DNA of 64,000 nucleotides from an uncultured Latescibacterota bacterium (GTDB lineage: Bacteria > Latescibacterota > UBA2968 > UBA8231), in NCBI GenBank assembly GCA_958295495.1, contig OY282352.1, positions 2,604,001 to 2,668,000 of the forward strand, read 5' to 3'. The notes below the pieces were generated by a model, which worked only from the letters and a program-made list of their open reading frames with translations, searched no databases and was not told the DNA's origin. Numbering within the stretch: the stretch's first letter is position 1; the number at the start of each line of letters is the position of its first letter. Shown in pieces: positions 1-8,894 of the stretch. A program made the position numbers and the translations under genes.

Positions 1-1
1 T

Positions 2-751
2 TCTGAGGTGTTGTTGATGACGGTGCAAAATCTCGATGTGGAAGCAGCCGTAATGGACGGCTTCTCACCTCGCCCGTGGTCCTTTTTCGTGACCGATCAC
101 TTTGAAAGCGGCATGTACCAGTACGATGACAACTATGCTTTTGTTCATTTAGAAGACGCCCAGCGCATGCTTGAATTGGGCGATGGAATTACTGATATCC
201 ACATCCGCGTCGAAGACATCTACCAAGCGCCTGAGATCCGCGACCGCCTAGCCGAGGAGTTGGGATATCCCTATCAGGTGCGCGATTGGACCCAGCTTTT
301 TCCCGAGTTCTTCCGCTGGATCGAGTTGGAAAAATGGGCGATTTTTCTCGCGTTGAGCCTCATCGTGCTGGTCGCTGCTTTTAACATCATGTCGATCTTG
401 GTCATGTCGGTGCTGATCAAGACGCCCGAGATCGGCATCTTGCGGACGATCGGTTGCACCGTGGGCGAGATTTATCGCATTTTCATCTATCAGGGCTTGG
501 TCATTGGCGGCATCGGCACCTTCTTGGGCTGCTTGATCGGCTTTGCGCTCTGCTGGGCCCAACAGCGCTTTGCCCTGATTTCCATTCCCGGGGACATGTA
601 CTTCATCAGCTCGTTGCCCGTGGATATGGATGTCGTGGATTTCGCACTGGTGGCGGCGATTAGCATGGTCATCTGCTTGGCGACGTCGATTTATCCAGCG
701 CGCAAGGCTGCTGGGTTGATGCCCGTAGAGGCCATTAGATATATAATGTAA
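2..751 (+). CDS. lolE: LolC/LolE-type ABC transporter permease, 3' part (5' end outside window)
   Basis: Only the last 249 codons are visible. The frame is open to the window edge, so the gene begins upstream and the GTG at 8 is probably not its start. The visible part is the end of a periplasmic core followed by an FtsX-type membrane domain, with hydrophobic segments at about visible residues 112-137, 157-181 and 213-232. Between segments 1 and 2 is the loop 'KTPEIGILRTIG', typical of the LolC/LolE/MacB permease superfamily. The tail 'YPARKAAGLMPVEAIRY' is also characteristic. In the family this subunit extracts lipoproteins from the inner membrane for transfer to the outer membrane. lolD follows 1 base after the stop, which supports a LolCDE role, but a MacB-like export role cannot be excluded. 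Confidence 0.85.
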   Translation, partial: SEVLLMTVQNLDVEAAVMDGFSPRPWSFFVTDHFESGMYQYDDNYAFVHLEDAQRMLELGDGITDIHIRVEDIYQAPEIRDRLAEELGYPYQVRDWTQLFPEFFRWIELEKWAIFLALSLIVLVAAFNIMSILVMSVLIKTPEIGILRTIGCTVGEIYRIFIYQGLVIGGIGTFLGCLIGFALCWAQQRFALISIPGDMYFISSLPVDMDVVDFALVAAISMVICLATSIYPARKAAGLMPVEAIRYIM

Positions 752-752
752 C

Positions 753-1445
753 ATGGTGAAACAAGCCGACATCATCCTCGAAGCGCGCGGGTTGTGCAAG
801 GTATTCAACACCGGCGGCGAGGGCTTGGAGGTGCTCAAAGGAGTGGACTTAGCGGTGCGCGCGGGCGAGCTGGTCGCGGTCATGGGCGAGTCAGGAGTTG
901 GCAAGAGCACCTTGCTGCACCTGTTGGGTACACTCGACCTGCCGACGGCTGGCCAATTGCGGATTGCCGACGTCGATGTGCTCAATCTCGAAGATCAGGC
1001 GCTATCGCGTTTTCGCAATCGGCACATTGGCTTCGTATTCCAATTTCACTACCTGTTGCCGGAATTTACCGCGCTGGAAAACGTCTTGTTGCCGGCGCGG
1101 GTTGCTGGCGTCGATCGCTGCAAGGAGGCCCTAGAGTTGATGGATTCCGTCGGGCTAGCCGACCGCTTGCACCACCGGCCCGGGGCACTGTCGGGCGGCG
1201 AGTGTCAGCGGGTGGCCATGGTGCGAGCGCTGGTCACTCAGCCCTTGGTCGTGCTGGCCGATGAGCCGTCGGGCAATCTCGACGAGGCGACGAGCGCGTC
1301 CCTACACGAACTGCTCGCTGGATTGGCCCGGGAGCGCGGGCAGGCTTTTGTGGTGATGACTCACAACCGCACATTGGCCCAGAGCATGGATCGCCGAGGG
1401 CGCATAGAAGCAGGTGTGTTGCAGATGGAAGACGGTGCGGCATGA
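753..1445 (+). CDS. lolD: LolD-type ABC transporter ATP-binding protein
   Basis: A 230-residue single ABC domain, the usual LolD length. Walker A GESGVGKS is at residues 45-52, the Q-loop at Gln97, the signature LSGGE at 146-150, Walker B LVVLADEP at 165-172 and the H-loop histidine at about 204. The sequence belongs to the LolD/MacB/FtsE ATPase group, which powers FtsX-type permeases. It starts at ATG 753, directly after the permease, and its last bases overlap the next start (ATGA), so the genes are probably translationally coupled. The inferred role is energising lipoprotein release for transport to the outer membrane. Confidence 0.9.
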   Translation: MVKQADIILEARGLCKVFNTGGEGLEVLKGVDLAVRAGELVAVMGESGVGKSTLLHLLGTLDLPTAGQLRIADVDVLNLEDQALSRFRNRHIGFVFQFHYLLPEFTALENVLLPARVAGVDRCKEALELMDSVGLADRLHHRPGALSGGECQRVAMVRALVTQPLVVLADEPSGNLDEATSASLHELLAGLARERGQAFVVMTHNRTLAQSMDRRGRIEAGVLQMEDGAA

Positions 1446-1948
1446 AATGCGGAGTGTGCGCCAAGCGCGAGGCCGTAGTGGCCTTTACCCATATTGTTGA
1501 CGACGTAAAACAGACGCTCTTGCTTTGCCATGAGTGCGCTAGCGAAAAAAACATCAAGGTGCGGATAGCCCCGTCTGCACAGGCCAAAGACGCGCCCGTG
1601 CTGGTGAAGGAAATCAAGATAGAGTTGGCCAAGTTGGCCGGAGCCGAAGGCGACGGGGGAGTGCGCTGTCCAACCTGCGAGATGAGCTACGAGGAGTTCA
1701 AAAAAATTGGCCGCCTCGGTTGCCAGCAATGTTACGAGGCCTTCGCCCCACAGCTAGAGCGCCTGCTCAAGCGCATCCACGGCGCTGACAGGCACCGGGG
1801 CAAGGGGCCGCTGGAAATGGCACAAAGCGCCCAGGCGGCTGACGAATTGGAGCGATTGCGCGCAGAGTTGGTCCAAGCGGTAGCCGAAGAGGCCTTTGAA
1901 GAGGCGGCTCAGCTCAGGGACCGCATCCGCGTCCTCGAAGGAAAATAG
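1442..1948 (+). CDS. mcsA: McsA, zinc-binding activator of the arginine kinase McsB
   Basis: A 168-residue protein with two four-cysteine zinc sites (C3, C6, C29, C32 and C76, C79, C94, C97) and a C-terminal UVR motif at about 134-168. This is the full McsA architecture. In Firmicutes, McsA binds and activates McsB and links it to ClpC. The start ATG overlaps the lolD stop by four bases. The second cysteine module sits in 'CPTCEMSYEEFKKIGRLGC', close to the family pattern. Its position directly before mcsB and clpC makes the assignment firm, although the lolD overlap suggests that the operon joins envelope biogenesis and proteostasis genes. Confidence 0.92.
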   Translation: MKCGVCAKREAVVAFTHIVDDVKQTLLLCHECASEKNIKVRIAPSAQAKDAPVLVKEIKIELAKLAGAEGDGGVRCPTCEMSYEEFKKIGRLGCQQCYEAFAPQLERLLKRIHGADRHRGKGPLEMAQSAQAADELERLRAELVQAVAEEAFEEAAQLRDRIRVLEGK

Positions 1949-1950
1949 CC

Positions 1951-3015
1951 GTGCATATTGAGGATCTCATTTACAATGCGGCTAGCTGGCTCAGCGGGGA
2001 AGGGGATGCCGACGGCATGGTCGTTAGCTGTCGCGCCCGCTTAGCCCGCAATCTCGCAGCGTGGCCCTTTGCGTCGAAGACCACGCTCGAAGACCAAGAG
2101 AAAATCATTGAACAGGTCTTGAGTGCCGCCCAAAAGTGCCGCCAGATGCGCGATGCGGCCTTTTTCCAAATGAACGCCCTGCAGGCCAACCAGCGCCAGT
2201 TGCTGGTGGAGCGTCATCTGATTAGCCCGGCTCTCGCCAAAAGCAAGGGCCAACGCGGCGTGCTCTTCAATGCGGATGAGTCGCTCAGCGCGATGATCAA
2301 CGAGGAGGATCACCTCCGCTTGCAGGCCATCCTCCCAGGTTTGCAAACGTACGCGGCGTGGCAGCGGGTTGATGCGCTCGACGACGCGCTCAGGAGCGAA
2401 TTGGACTGGGCGCAATCGGAGCGCTGGGGCTTCTTGACGGCCTGCCCGACCAATACGGGTACGGGCTTGCGAATATCGGTGCTCATCCATCTGCCGGCCT
2501 TAGTCCTGACCGAGGATATGGAGCGGGTGATGCGCGGTTTGACCCGGATGACATTCGCGGTGCGCGGGTTCTACGGAGAAGGCACCAATGCGGTCGGCAA
2601 CCTGTTTCAGGTATCCAACCAAGTCACCATGGGCGTAGCCGAGGGGGAGATCGTCGAAAAGCTCTCGGAGGTGACCCAACAGATTATGGGCCACGAAAAA
2701 GAGGCGCAGACCGCCCTGCTGGCAGACGCACCTGCACAAGTAGAGGACAAGGTTTGGCGGGCTTATGGGATTTTGCAACACGCGCGGGTATTGAGCGGTC
2801 AGGATTTTATGAACTTGCTATCGGCGGTGCGCTTAGGGTGTAGTTTGGGGCTGATTGACGGCTTGCCTCTCAGCTTTATCAACCAGCTAATGATCATTAC
2901 TCAGCCCTCGCATTTGCAGGCCGAATCCCGAGCGGATCTCTCTTCGGCAGACCGCGATGTGCGCCGCGCCGAACTGGTGAGGCGGTGCTGGGCCGAACAG
3001 GGGGGTTCACCTTGA
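1951..3015 (+). CDS. mcsB: McsB, protein arginine kinase
   Basis: A 354-residue phosphagen-kinase-fold enzyme that phosphorylates arginines on misfolded proteins and so marks them for ClpC-ClpP. Visible signatures are SCRARLARN (residues 26-34), NEED (117-120) with the catalytic glutamates, CPTNTGTGLR (165-174) with the active-site cysteine, and RGFYGEG (205-211). A C-terminal RDVRRA (335-340) matches the RDxxRA arginine-phosphate-sensing motif that separates McsB from creatine and arginine kinases. Translation starts at GTG 1951, two bases after mcsA, and no better ATG is in frame nearby. All catalytic elements are present, so the enzyme should be active. Confidence 0.93.
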   Translation: MHIEDLIYNAASWLSGEGDADGMVVSCRARLARNLAAWPFASKTTLEDQEKIIEQVLSAAQKCRQMRDAAFFQMNALQANQRQLLVERHLISPALAKSKGQRGVLFNADESLSAMINEEDHLRLQAILPGLQTYAAWQRVDALDDALRSELDWAQSERWGFLTACPTNTGTGLRISVLIHLPALVLTEDMERVMRGLTRMTFAVRGFYGEGTNAVGNLFQVSNQVTMGVAEGEIVEKLSEVTQQIMGHEKEAQTALLADAPAQVEDKVWRAYGILQHARVLSGQDFMNLLSAVRLGCSLGLIDGLPLSFINQLMIITQPSHLQAESRADLSSADRDVRRAELVRRCWAEQGGSP

Positions 3016-3040
3016 CAACTATCTGCCCTTTTGGTAGGTT
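3012..3040 (+). promoter_or_regulatory. Possible sigma70-type promoter before clpC
   Basis: An exact TTGACA lies at 3012-3017, overlapping the end of mcsB. It is followed after 17 bases by TAGGTT at 3035-3040, a weak -10 (3 of 6). The 137-base gap before clpC is the longest in this part of the operon and leaves room for heat-shock control. I see no convincing CtsR-type or CIRCE repeat in it. Confidence 0.3.
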
Positions 3041-3152
3041 TCAAAATCGAGATTTTTAATGCTCGATATTCAATTCACGCTCTCCGAATTGTCGAGAATC
3101 AAGCTTCCTTCCTTACATAACTTACATAGGCGGATTGTGGAGGACGACTACG

Positions 3153-5621
3153 ATGAATAACATGTTCACCGAAAACGTAAAACAGGTAATGAAGCTAGCG
3201 CGCGAGGAGTCGGCGCGCTTAGGCCATAACTACATCGGCACCGAACATCTGCTGTTGGGCATTATCAAGGACGGCAAGAGCAAGGCCGTGGCCGTGCTGA
3301 CGAACTTGGGATTGAGCTTGGAGACGGTCAAGCAGTCGGTGGAGGACTACGTGACGACCTCGGGCGACACCATGACCATCGGCGAGGTGCCCTTTACCCC
3401 CCGCGCCAAACAGATCCTCGAAGTAGCGGACAACGAGGCCAAGGAGATGAAGACGCAGTTCGTCGACGTCGAACACCTGCTCTTGGCCCTGCTCAAGGAC
3501 AGGGAGGGGGTTGCCGCGCAGATTTTGGCCGCCTTCGGCGTTGACTACAAAACGGCCATGGAAGAGACCTTGGCCGTGCTCGAAGGCAAGACCACCGGAC
3601 GCAAGGAAAAGGGCAAGAAGAGCAAGACGCCCTTTCTCGACCACTTTGGCCGCGACCTGACCCAGTTGGCGCGCGAGGGCAAGCTAGACCCAGTGATCGG
3701 CCGCCAGAAGGAGATTGAGCGCGTCACGCAAGTACTCAGCCGCCGCAAGAAGAACAATCCCATCCTCATCGGCGACCCGGGCGTCGGCAAGACAGCCATT
3801 GTCGAAGGGTTGGCCCAGCGCATCATTGAAAAGCGCGTACCGCAGATCCTCCTCGACAAGCGCTTGGTCACCCTCGACATGGGCGGCGTGGTCGCCGGCA
3901 CCAAATACCGGGGCCAGTTTGAAGAGCGCATCAAGGCGGTGATGAACGAGCTGCAGCAAAACTCCGATGTCATCATTTTCATCGACGAGCTACACACCAT
4001 TGTCGGCGCTGGCAGTGCCGAGGGCACGTTGGACGCTTCCAATATGTTCAAGCCCGCGTTGGCGCGCGGCGAATTGCAGTGCATCGGGGCTACCACTCTC
4101 GACGAGTACCGCAAGCACATCGAAAAGGATGGGGCCCTCGAGCGGCGCTTTCAGAGCATCATGGTCGATCCACCCTCGGTCGAGGACTCCATTGAGATGG
4201 TCAAGGGGCTGCGCTCCAGCTTTGAGAGCCACCATCACGTGGAGTTTGCCGATGATGTCGTTGCCTATGCGGTGCGCCAGGCCGACCGCTACATAAGCGA
4301 CCGCTACTTGCCCGATAAGGCCATTGATGTGATTGATGAGACGGGCTCGCGCGTACATCTGGCTCGGCTTAGTCCGCCGGAAGAGATCGGTCGAATCGAG
4401 GCCGAGATCCAAGAGATCAACCGCAAAAAAAATGAAGCGTCCGAGCGCCAAGATTTCGAGGACGCCGCCGTGCTGCGCGACAAGGCGCTCCATTTGAATG
4501 AACAGCTACAAAATAAACGCCAAGCGTGGGAGGAAGCGGTCCGCGACGAAGTGGTCGAGGTGACGACAGACGACATCGCCGAGGTCATCGCCAGTATGAC
4601 CGGCATCCCGATCTCGCGGCTGGCCAAGACCGAGACCGAGCGCCTGCTGGCCATGGAAGCGGAGCTCACAAAGAACATCGTCGGTCAGCAACAGGCGGTC
4701 ACTGCGATTGCGCGGGCTATCCGACGCAGTCGTGCGGGCTTGCAGGATCCCAAGCGGCCCATCGGCTCGTTTATCTTTCTCGGCCCGACGGGTGTGGGCA
4801 AGACCGAGTTGGCCAAGCGGCTAGCCGAATTCCTCTTCGACGACGCCGATGCGTTGATTTCGGTCGATATGTCTGAGTACATGGAGAAATTCGCGGTGTC
4901 GCGCCTGATTGGCGCACCTCCGGGGTACGTGGGTTTTGACGAGGGGGGGCAGCTAACCGAGCGAGTTCGCCGTCGTCCCTATTCAGTGGTTCTGCTAGAC
5001 GAGGTCGAGAAAGCCCATCCCGATGTCTTCAACATCCTGTTGCAGATTCTCGACGAGGGACGCCTCACCGATAGCACGGGTCGCAAAGTAGATTTCTGTA
5101 ACACCGTGCTAATTATGACCTCTAACGCAGGTAGTCGGGATGTGGGCACAGGCGGCGTATTGGGCTTCCAGAAGTCCGATTCTGACTCGCGGTACGCGCT
5201 GATGGAGGGCAAGATCAACGACGCCTTAAAAAAGACCTTCAATCCCGAATTCCTCAATCGCGTTGACGACACCATCATTTTCCACGCGCTCGACAAAGAG
5301 CATATTGCCGCCATCATAGATATTCGCTTGGAGGAATTCAAAGCGCGTTTGGCACTGCAGGACATCCAAGTGCGAGTTACGCCTGGAGCCAAAGCGTTGC
5401 TCGCCGACAAGGGTTTTGATCAGGCGTATGGCGCACGCTATTTGGAGCGGGCCATCCATAAGATGCTCGAAGATCCGCTGGCCGAGGAGATTCTCCAAGG
5501 CCGCTTTGGCGACGGCAGTCGCATTCGCGTCACCAAAAAGGGCGAGGAACTAGTTTTCGACGAGGAGCGTCGAGAGAGTACGGGCGGAGCGATGAAGAAG
5601 AAGCGAGCGACCACGAGCTGA
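3153..5621 (+). CDS. clpC: ClpC-type AAA+ unfoldase
   Basis: An 822-residue Hsp100 unfoldase that would feed substrates to ClpP. The order is a double Clp-N repeat (about 1-140), AAA module 1 with GDPGVGKT and FIDELHT, a middle region carrying a UVR-like segment ('[17 protein letters not shown]'), and AAA module 2 with GPTGVGKTE and [12 protein letters not shown] ClpP-docking loop of the LGF type ('GGVLGFQ') is present. The UVR-containing middle domain is the ClpC hallmark and is where McsA/McsB act. I chose ATG 3153 because GGAGGA lies 8 bases upstream; an in-frame TTG at 3135 precedes that ribosome site. No clpP gene is in the window. Confidence 0.95.
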   Translation: MNNMFTENVKQVMKLAREESARLGHNYIGTEHLLLGIIKDGKSKAVAVLTNLGLSLETVKQSVEDYVTTSGDTMTIGEVPFTPRAKQILEVADNEAKEMKTQFVDVEHLLLALLKDREGVAAQILAAFGVDYKTAMEETLAVLEGKTTGRKEKGKKSKTPFLDHFGRDLTQLAREGKLDPVIGRQKEIERVTQVLSRRKKNNPILIGDPGVGKTAIVEGLAQRIIEKRVPQILLDKRLVTLDMGGVVAGTKYRGQFEERIKAVMNELQQNSDVIIFIDELHTIVGAGSAEGTLDASNMFKPALARGELQCIGATTLDEYRKHIEKDGALERRFQSIMVDPPSVEDSIEMVKGLRSSFESHHHVEFADDVVAYAVRQADRYISDRYLPDKAIDVIDETGSRVHLARLSPPEEIGRIEAEIQEINRKKNEASERQDFEDAAVLRDKALHLNEQLQNKRQAWEEAVRDEVVEVTTDDIAEVIASMTGIPISRLAKTETERLLAMEAELTKNIVGQQQAVTAIARAIRRSRAGLQDPKRPIGSFIFLGPTGVGKTELAKRLAEFLFDDADALISVDMSEYMEKFAVSRLIGAPPGYVGFDEGGQLTERVRRRPYSVVLLDEVEKAHPDVFNILLQILDEGRLTDSTGRKVDFCNTVLIMTSNAGSRDVGTGGVLGFQKSDSDSRYALMEGKINDALKKTFNPEFLNRVDDTIIFHALDKEHIAAIIDIRLEEFKARLALQDIQVRVTPGAKALLADKGFDQAYGARYLERAIHKMLEDPLAEEILQGRFGDGSRIRVTKKGEELVFDEERRESTGGAMKKKRATTS

Positions 5622-5622
5622 T

Positions 5623-8013
5623 ATGAAGAATTTTTGCACGATACTTTTTGCCGTCGTCTCTGTGGGGTTGATGGGGAGCGCGGTCGAGGCCCAGAAGGTG
5701 GTCTCAATCGAGGTGCAGGGTGCGCTGCGCAAGGTGGCCAAGTCGTTGATCTTGACCACGGTGGGCTTGGAGCCTGGAATTGAGCTGTCGCAAGAGAACG
5801 TGCAGCAGGCGGTGCGCGATCTCCAAGGACTCAACGTCTTTGAGGATATCCAGATATGGGGCGATCCCGTCCCCGAGGGAATCAACCTGATCATCATGGT
5901 TGAAGAATACCCGTCCTTAGAGGGGTTGCAGTTCAAGGGGCATAAAAACCTCAAGGAGAAGGACTTCAAAGAAGCACTAAGCTTGGTCACCGGTCAGGTT
6001 ATCGCGCCGAGGGATGTGGTGCGGGGCGAGCAGAAAATCCTCGACCTCTATCGCGAGAAGGGCTATCTGCGCGCCGAGGTCAAAGGCCAGACCTTTGCCG
6101 GCGCAGAAGAGGGCGAGGTCTTCCTCCAATACGACATCAACGAGGGCTCCAAGGTGCAGATCAAGCAGATCCGCTTGGTCCAGCACCGCGCCGACGACAC
6201 GGTGATCGACAGTCGAGAGCTGCCGGTACGCAGTCCGCGGCGTCCGCAAAAGTGGGATAGCCAAGGGCCGGAGCCGCGTCGGTTGGTATCGTTGATGGAG
6301 ACCAAGGCGAAGCGCTGGTGGCGCAAGGGTGAGTTCAACGGCGATACGTATGAGGAGGACAAGCAGAGACTGCTGGCGTACTATCGCAGCTTAGGTTTTC
6401 AGCAAGCAGCCATAGTGCGCGACAGCGTCTATTACGACTCGACGCGGCGGCACTTGTTCATTGACGTGGAAATCGACGAGGGGCTACGGTACCGGTTGGG
6501 TCAAGTCGCTTGGGAGGGCAACGCGCTCTTCGGCACCGACGAGTTAGTGGAGAAGCTGGACCTGCAGGAGGGGATGGTATATGGGCGCTCGGGGCCAGAG
6601 CTAGCCGATTTGGCGCGCTTCGTCTATTACGAGAAGGGCTACTTGGATACGCGCGTGGTGCCACAGGAGACGATTCGCAATGACTCGATTGACGTGTCGT
6701 TTCAGGTGTTTGAAGGCCAACCGTGGACGATTCGCAAGGTCGAGATTGCCGGCAATACCAAGACGCGGGAGAAGGTGATCCGGCGCGAGATCGAATTGCG
6801 TCCGGGCGATATTTATCAGCAGAATCTCGTCCAGGAGAGTCAGCGGCGCATATATCTATTGAACTTCTTTGAAAATGTGCAAATCCAGCCCCAGTACAGC
6901 TCGGGCGAGGGCGAGCGGCTGGTGGATATGGTGTTTAACGTCGATGAGCGGCAGACTGGATCCGCGTCTTTGGGGGCGGGGTATTCGGACCGCGACAAGA
7001 TGGTGGGCCAGATCGGGTTGCAGATTCCCAACTTTCGCGGGATGGGCCAGAGCTTGGACTTTAACTGGGAGTTCGGCACCCGGCGCGAGCAGTTCCTAGT
7101 CGGTTTTACCGAGCCTTGGCTCTTCGACACCCCGACCAGTTTGTCGGCGCGCGCTTATACGCGAAATCTCCATTACTACGACTACCGGCAAGCCAGTCGC
7201 AATTCGATCCTCTGGAAATCCAATCGCAAGTCGATCAATGTGCGGGTGGGCCGGCGGTTGAAGAAGCCGGCCAACTCTAGCCTTTCATTTGGCTATCGCC
7301 TTGAAAGCCAAGGCTATTCTGACTTTACAGACGCCAACGCTCCATTGGCAAGCGATCCCAGATACCAAGATCGGCTTACGAGCCGCTTTGAGTTGATCTA
7401 TACGCGCGATACGCGCGACCGGGCTGAGTTTCCGACCAAGGGGACGGTTTTTAGCTACACTCCATCGGTCGCGACTTCGATCGTGGCCGGCGATGTGGAC
7501 TTCCACAACCACGAAGTGAATTTCAACTACTACCGGCCGAGTTGGTGGAAGTTCGTCTGGAGCTTGGAGACCAAAGTCGCAGTTATAGATGGTTTTTCCA
7601 CTTGGGACGACAAACACATTTCGCACTATGACCTGTTTACGCCAGGCGGTATTGATTACTGGGACGGACAGGTCCGGGGCTATCCGGATTACTCCTTGGG
7701 CCCAAAGGACGAGGACCGCGGGATTCCCCTCGGCGGCCGCTCGATGATGGTGTTGAACCTAGAGTACCGCTTCCCGATAGCCGAGCAGCAAGTGTACGGC
7801 ATCCTCTTCGCCGATGCGGGCAACGCTTGGGCGACGATTCCCGACCTCAATCCCTTGGACCTCAGGAGCTCGCTGGGCTTTGGTTTTCGCGTCCAGACGC
7901 CAATGCTGGGGATGATCGGCTTCGACTTCGGCTATGGTTTTGACCGCAAGAAGGTCGATGGCGCGCCGGCTGGCTGGAAGACTCACTTCCAGTTCGGCCC
8001 GCAGTTTTACTAG
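5623..8013 (+). CDS. bamA: BamA, outer-membrane protein assembly factor
   Basis: A 796-residue Omp85 protein. It has an N-terminal signal peptide (about 1-24, ending VEAQ), a run of POTRA repeats to about residue 420, and a C-terminal 16-strand-type barrel that ends in an aromatic residue (QFY). The barrel contains the family VRGY motif ('GQVRGYPDY'), which in Omp85 proteins lies on the lumen-directed loop. BamA folds and inserts beta-barrel proteins into the outer membrane. The gene starts one base after clpC, so it may be co-transcribed with the quality-control genes. Its size and features are ordinary for BamA, and its presence shows that the organism is diderm. Confidence 0.95.
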   Translation: MKNFCTILFAVVSVGLMGSAVEAQKVVSIEVQGALRKVAKSLILTTVGLEPGIELSQENVQQAVRDLQGLNVFEDIQIWGDPVPEGINLIIMVEEYPSLEGLQFKGHKNLKEKDFKEALSLVTGQVIAPRDVVRGEQKILDLYREKGYLRAEVKGQTFAGAEEGEVFLQYDINEGSKVQIKQIRLVQHRADDTVIDSRELPVRSPRRPQKWDSQGPEPRRLVSLMETKAKRWWRKGEFNGDTYEEDKQRLLAYYRSLGFQQAAIVRDSVYYDSTRRHLFIDVEIDEGLRYRLGQVAWEGNALFGTDELVEKLDLQEGMVYGRSGPELADLARFVYYEKGYLDTRVVPQETIRNDSIDVSFQVFEGQPWTIRKVEIAGNTKTREKVIRREIELRPGDIYQQNLVQESQRRIYLLNFFENVQIQPQYSSGEGERLVDMVFNVDERQTGSASLGAGYSDRDKMVGQIGLQIPNFRGMGQSLDFNWEFGTRREQFLVGFTEPWLFDTPTSLSARAYTRNLHYYDYRQASRNSILWKSNRKSINVRVGRRLKKPANSSLSFGYRLESQGYSDFTDANAPLASDPRYQDRLTSRFELIYTRDTRDRAEFPTKGTVFSYTPSVATSIVAGDVDFHNHEVNFNYYRPSWWKFVWSLETKVAVIDGFSTWDDKHISHYDLFTPGGIDYWDGQVRGYPDYSLGPKDEDRGIPLGGRSMMVLNLEYRFPIAEQQVYGILFADAGNAWATIPDLNPLDLRSSLGFGFRVQTPMLGMIGFDFGYGFDRKKVDGAPAGWKTHFQFGPQFY

Positions 8014-8040
8014 TGCCTTATCGCAGGGGCAAAAGACGAA

Positions 8041-8068
8041 GCCCAAGGTGTCATCCGGCATCTTGGGC
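8041..8068 (+). terminator. Hairpin after bamA, probable weak terminator
   Basis: GCCCAAGGTG (8041-8050) pairs with CATCTTGGGC (8059-8068), 10 pairs including one G-U around an 8-base loop. The sequence after it is only moderately T-rich (CTTCTTATG), so termination may be partial. Confidence 0.45.
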
Positions 8069-8114
8069 CTTCTTATGTCCAATGTTTCACAAATTTATGC
8101 CAAGTCGTATCTTA

Positions 8115-8120
8115 TATAAT
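8115..8120 (+). promoter_or_regulatory. Exact TATAAT, possible -10 element
   Basis: A perfect TATAAT stands 61 bases before the small lipoprotein gene and just after the bamA hairpin. I could not find a convincing -35 at 16-18 bases, so this is only a candidate start of a new transcript for the two small genes and skp. Confidence 0.35.
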
Positions 8121-8181
8121 TTGGCTTGGGACAAAAGAAAACAGCGGATTATACAGAGGAACGGTCGAAGAAGGATTTTCT

Positions 8182-8463
8182 ATGGCCAAACAGCTACTCT
8201 GCATACTTCTCTTAATCGTTCTGATTGCTCTTGCCGGGTGTATCCCTGGCGACGGGAAACACACTGAAGCGAATCCCGCCGGATTTTTCTGGGGAATCTG
8301 GCACGGTTGGATTGCTCCCATATCGCTCATCTGGGGCCTATTTGACTCGGCCATCCGCCTCTATGAACCGCACAACACAGGCTGGTGGTACGATGCTGGG
8401 TTTTACATTGCCGTTATCAGCGGTTTCGGTGGCCTCTCCTTGTCGCGGCGCAACCGCAAATAG
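8182..8463 (+). CDS. Small predicted lipoprotein/membrane protein of unknown function
   Basis: A 93-residue protein with a lipoprotein signal peptide: a hydrophobic stretch ending in a lipobox IALAGC, so Cys19 would be the lipidated residue. The mature part contains 'GFFWGIWHGWIAPISLI' and a second hydrophobic segment near the C-terminus, then a basic tail (SRRNRK). This pattern (ANPAGFFWG...HNTGWWYD) resembles a conserved hypothetical family that I recall from diverse bacteria but cannot name. It sits alone between bamA and skp. The alternative is a plain inner-membrane protein with two spans. No function is inferred beyond an envelope location. Confidence 0.65.
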   Translation: MAKQLLCILLLIVLIALAGCIPGDGKHTEANPAGFFWGIWHGWIAPISLIWGLFDSAIRLYEPHNTGWWYDAGFYIAVISGFGGLSLSRRNRK

Positions 8464-8514
8464 TCGCAGGTGTTCCCGGCGCAGGGCTACAGCAGCGAAA
8501 CGAAGGAAGGTACA

Positions 8515-8799
8515 ATGTATTCTCTCGACATTGCCGATTGCATCAACGAGACCTGCCCTTGGTCCGGCAAGCTAGTGGAGGCCGATTCGCTCACCGAATA
8601 CGACGGCCATGTCATTGGGTTCCGCAATACCGGTTGCCGCGATAAATTCGAGAGCGCGATCCGTCACTTCCGGGAAGCAAAGGCATTGAGAGCTGCTCGG
8701 GGACGCTTTGCTCGGCGGTCGCACGACACCGAAGGCGGAGCGGCAGGGCGGCAGCAAGGCGATTTTTCGAGACCGGCGGACCGTGAGTCTGACGCCTAA
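8515..8799 (+). CDS. Small YHS-like cysteine-motif protein
   Basis: A 94-residue protein. Its first 50 residues carry 'CINETCPWSGK' and 'GFRNTGCRDKF', a pattern like small YHS-type metal-binding proteins (often misnamed glutathione S-transferase), in which relatives usually read FCNPGCRDKF. Here the first cysteine of that second pair appears to be arginine. The C-terminal 40 residues are basic and low in complexity. I chose ATG 8515 because GGAAGG lies just upstream; an in-frame start at 8470 would add 15 residues without a good ribosome site. A metal- or haem-related role is possible but unproven. Confidence 0.6.
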   Translation: MYSLDIADCINETCPWSGKLVEADSLTEYDGHVIGFRNTGCRDKFESAIRHFREAKALRAARGRFARRSHDTEGGAAGRQQGDFSRPADRESDA

Positions 8800-8894
8800 T
8801 GCCTGCGCCACCGTTGCAGCGAGCGCGGCGCAGTTGAATGAAAAAATAAACGCAACTTCAATCCATTGATTTTCGTCCATAAAGAGGAGTACGC

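Noticed and set aside
248..985. 245-codon minus-strand open frame
   Set aside because: It lies antisense to the LolE and LolD genes, shows no family features and has low-complexity His/Arg/Asp composition.
8803..8833. Hairpin CTGCGCC...GGCGCAG before skp as a terminator
   Set aside because: The loop is 17 bases and no T-run follows on the plus strand.
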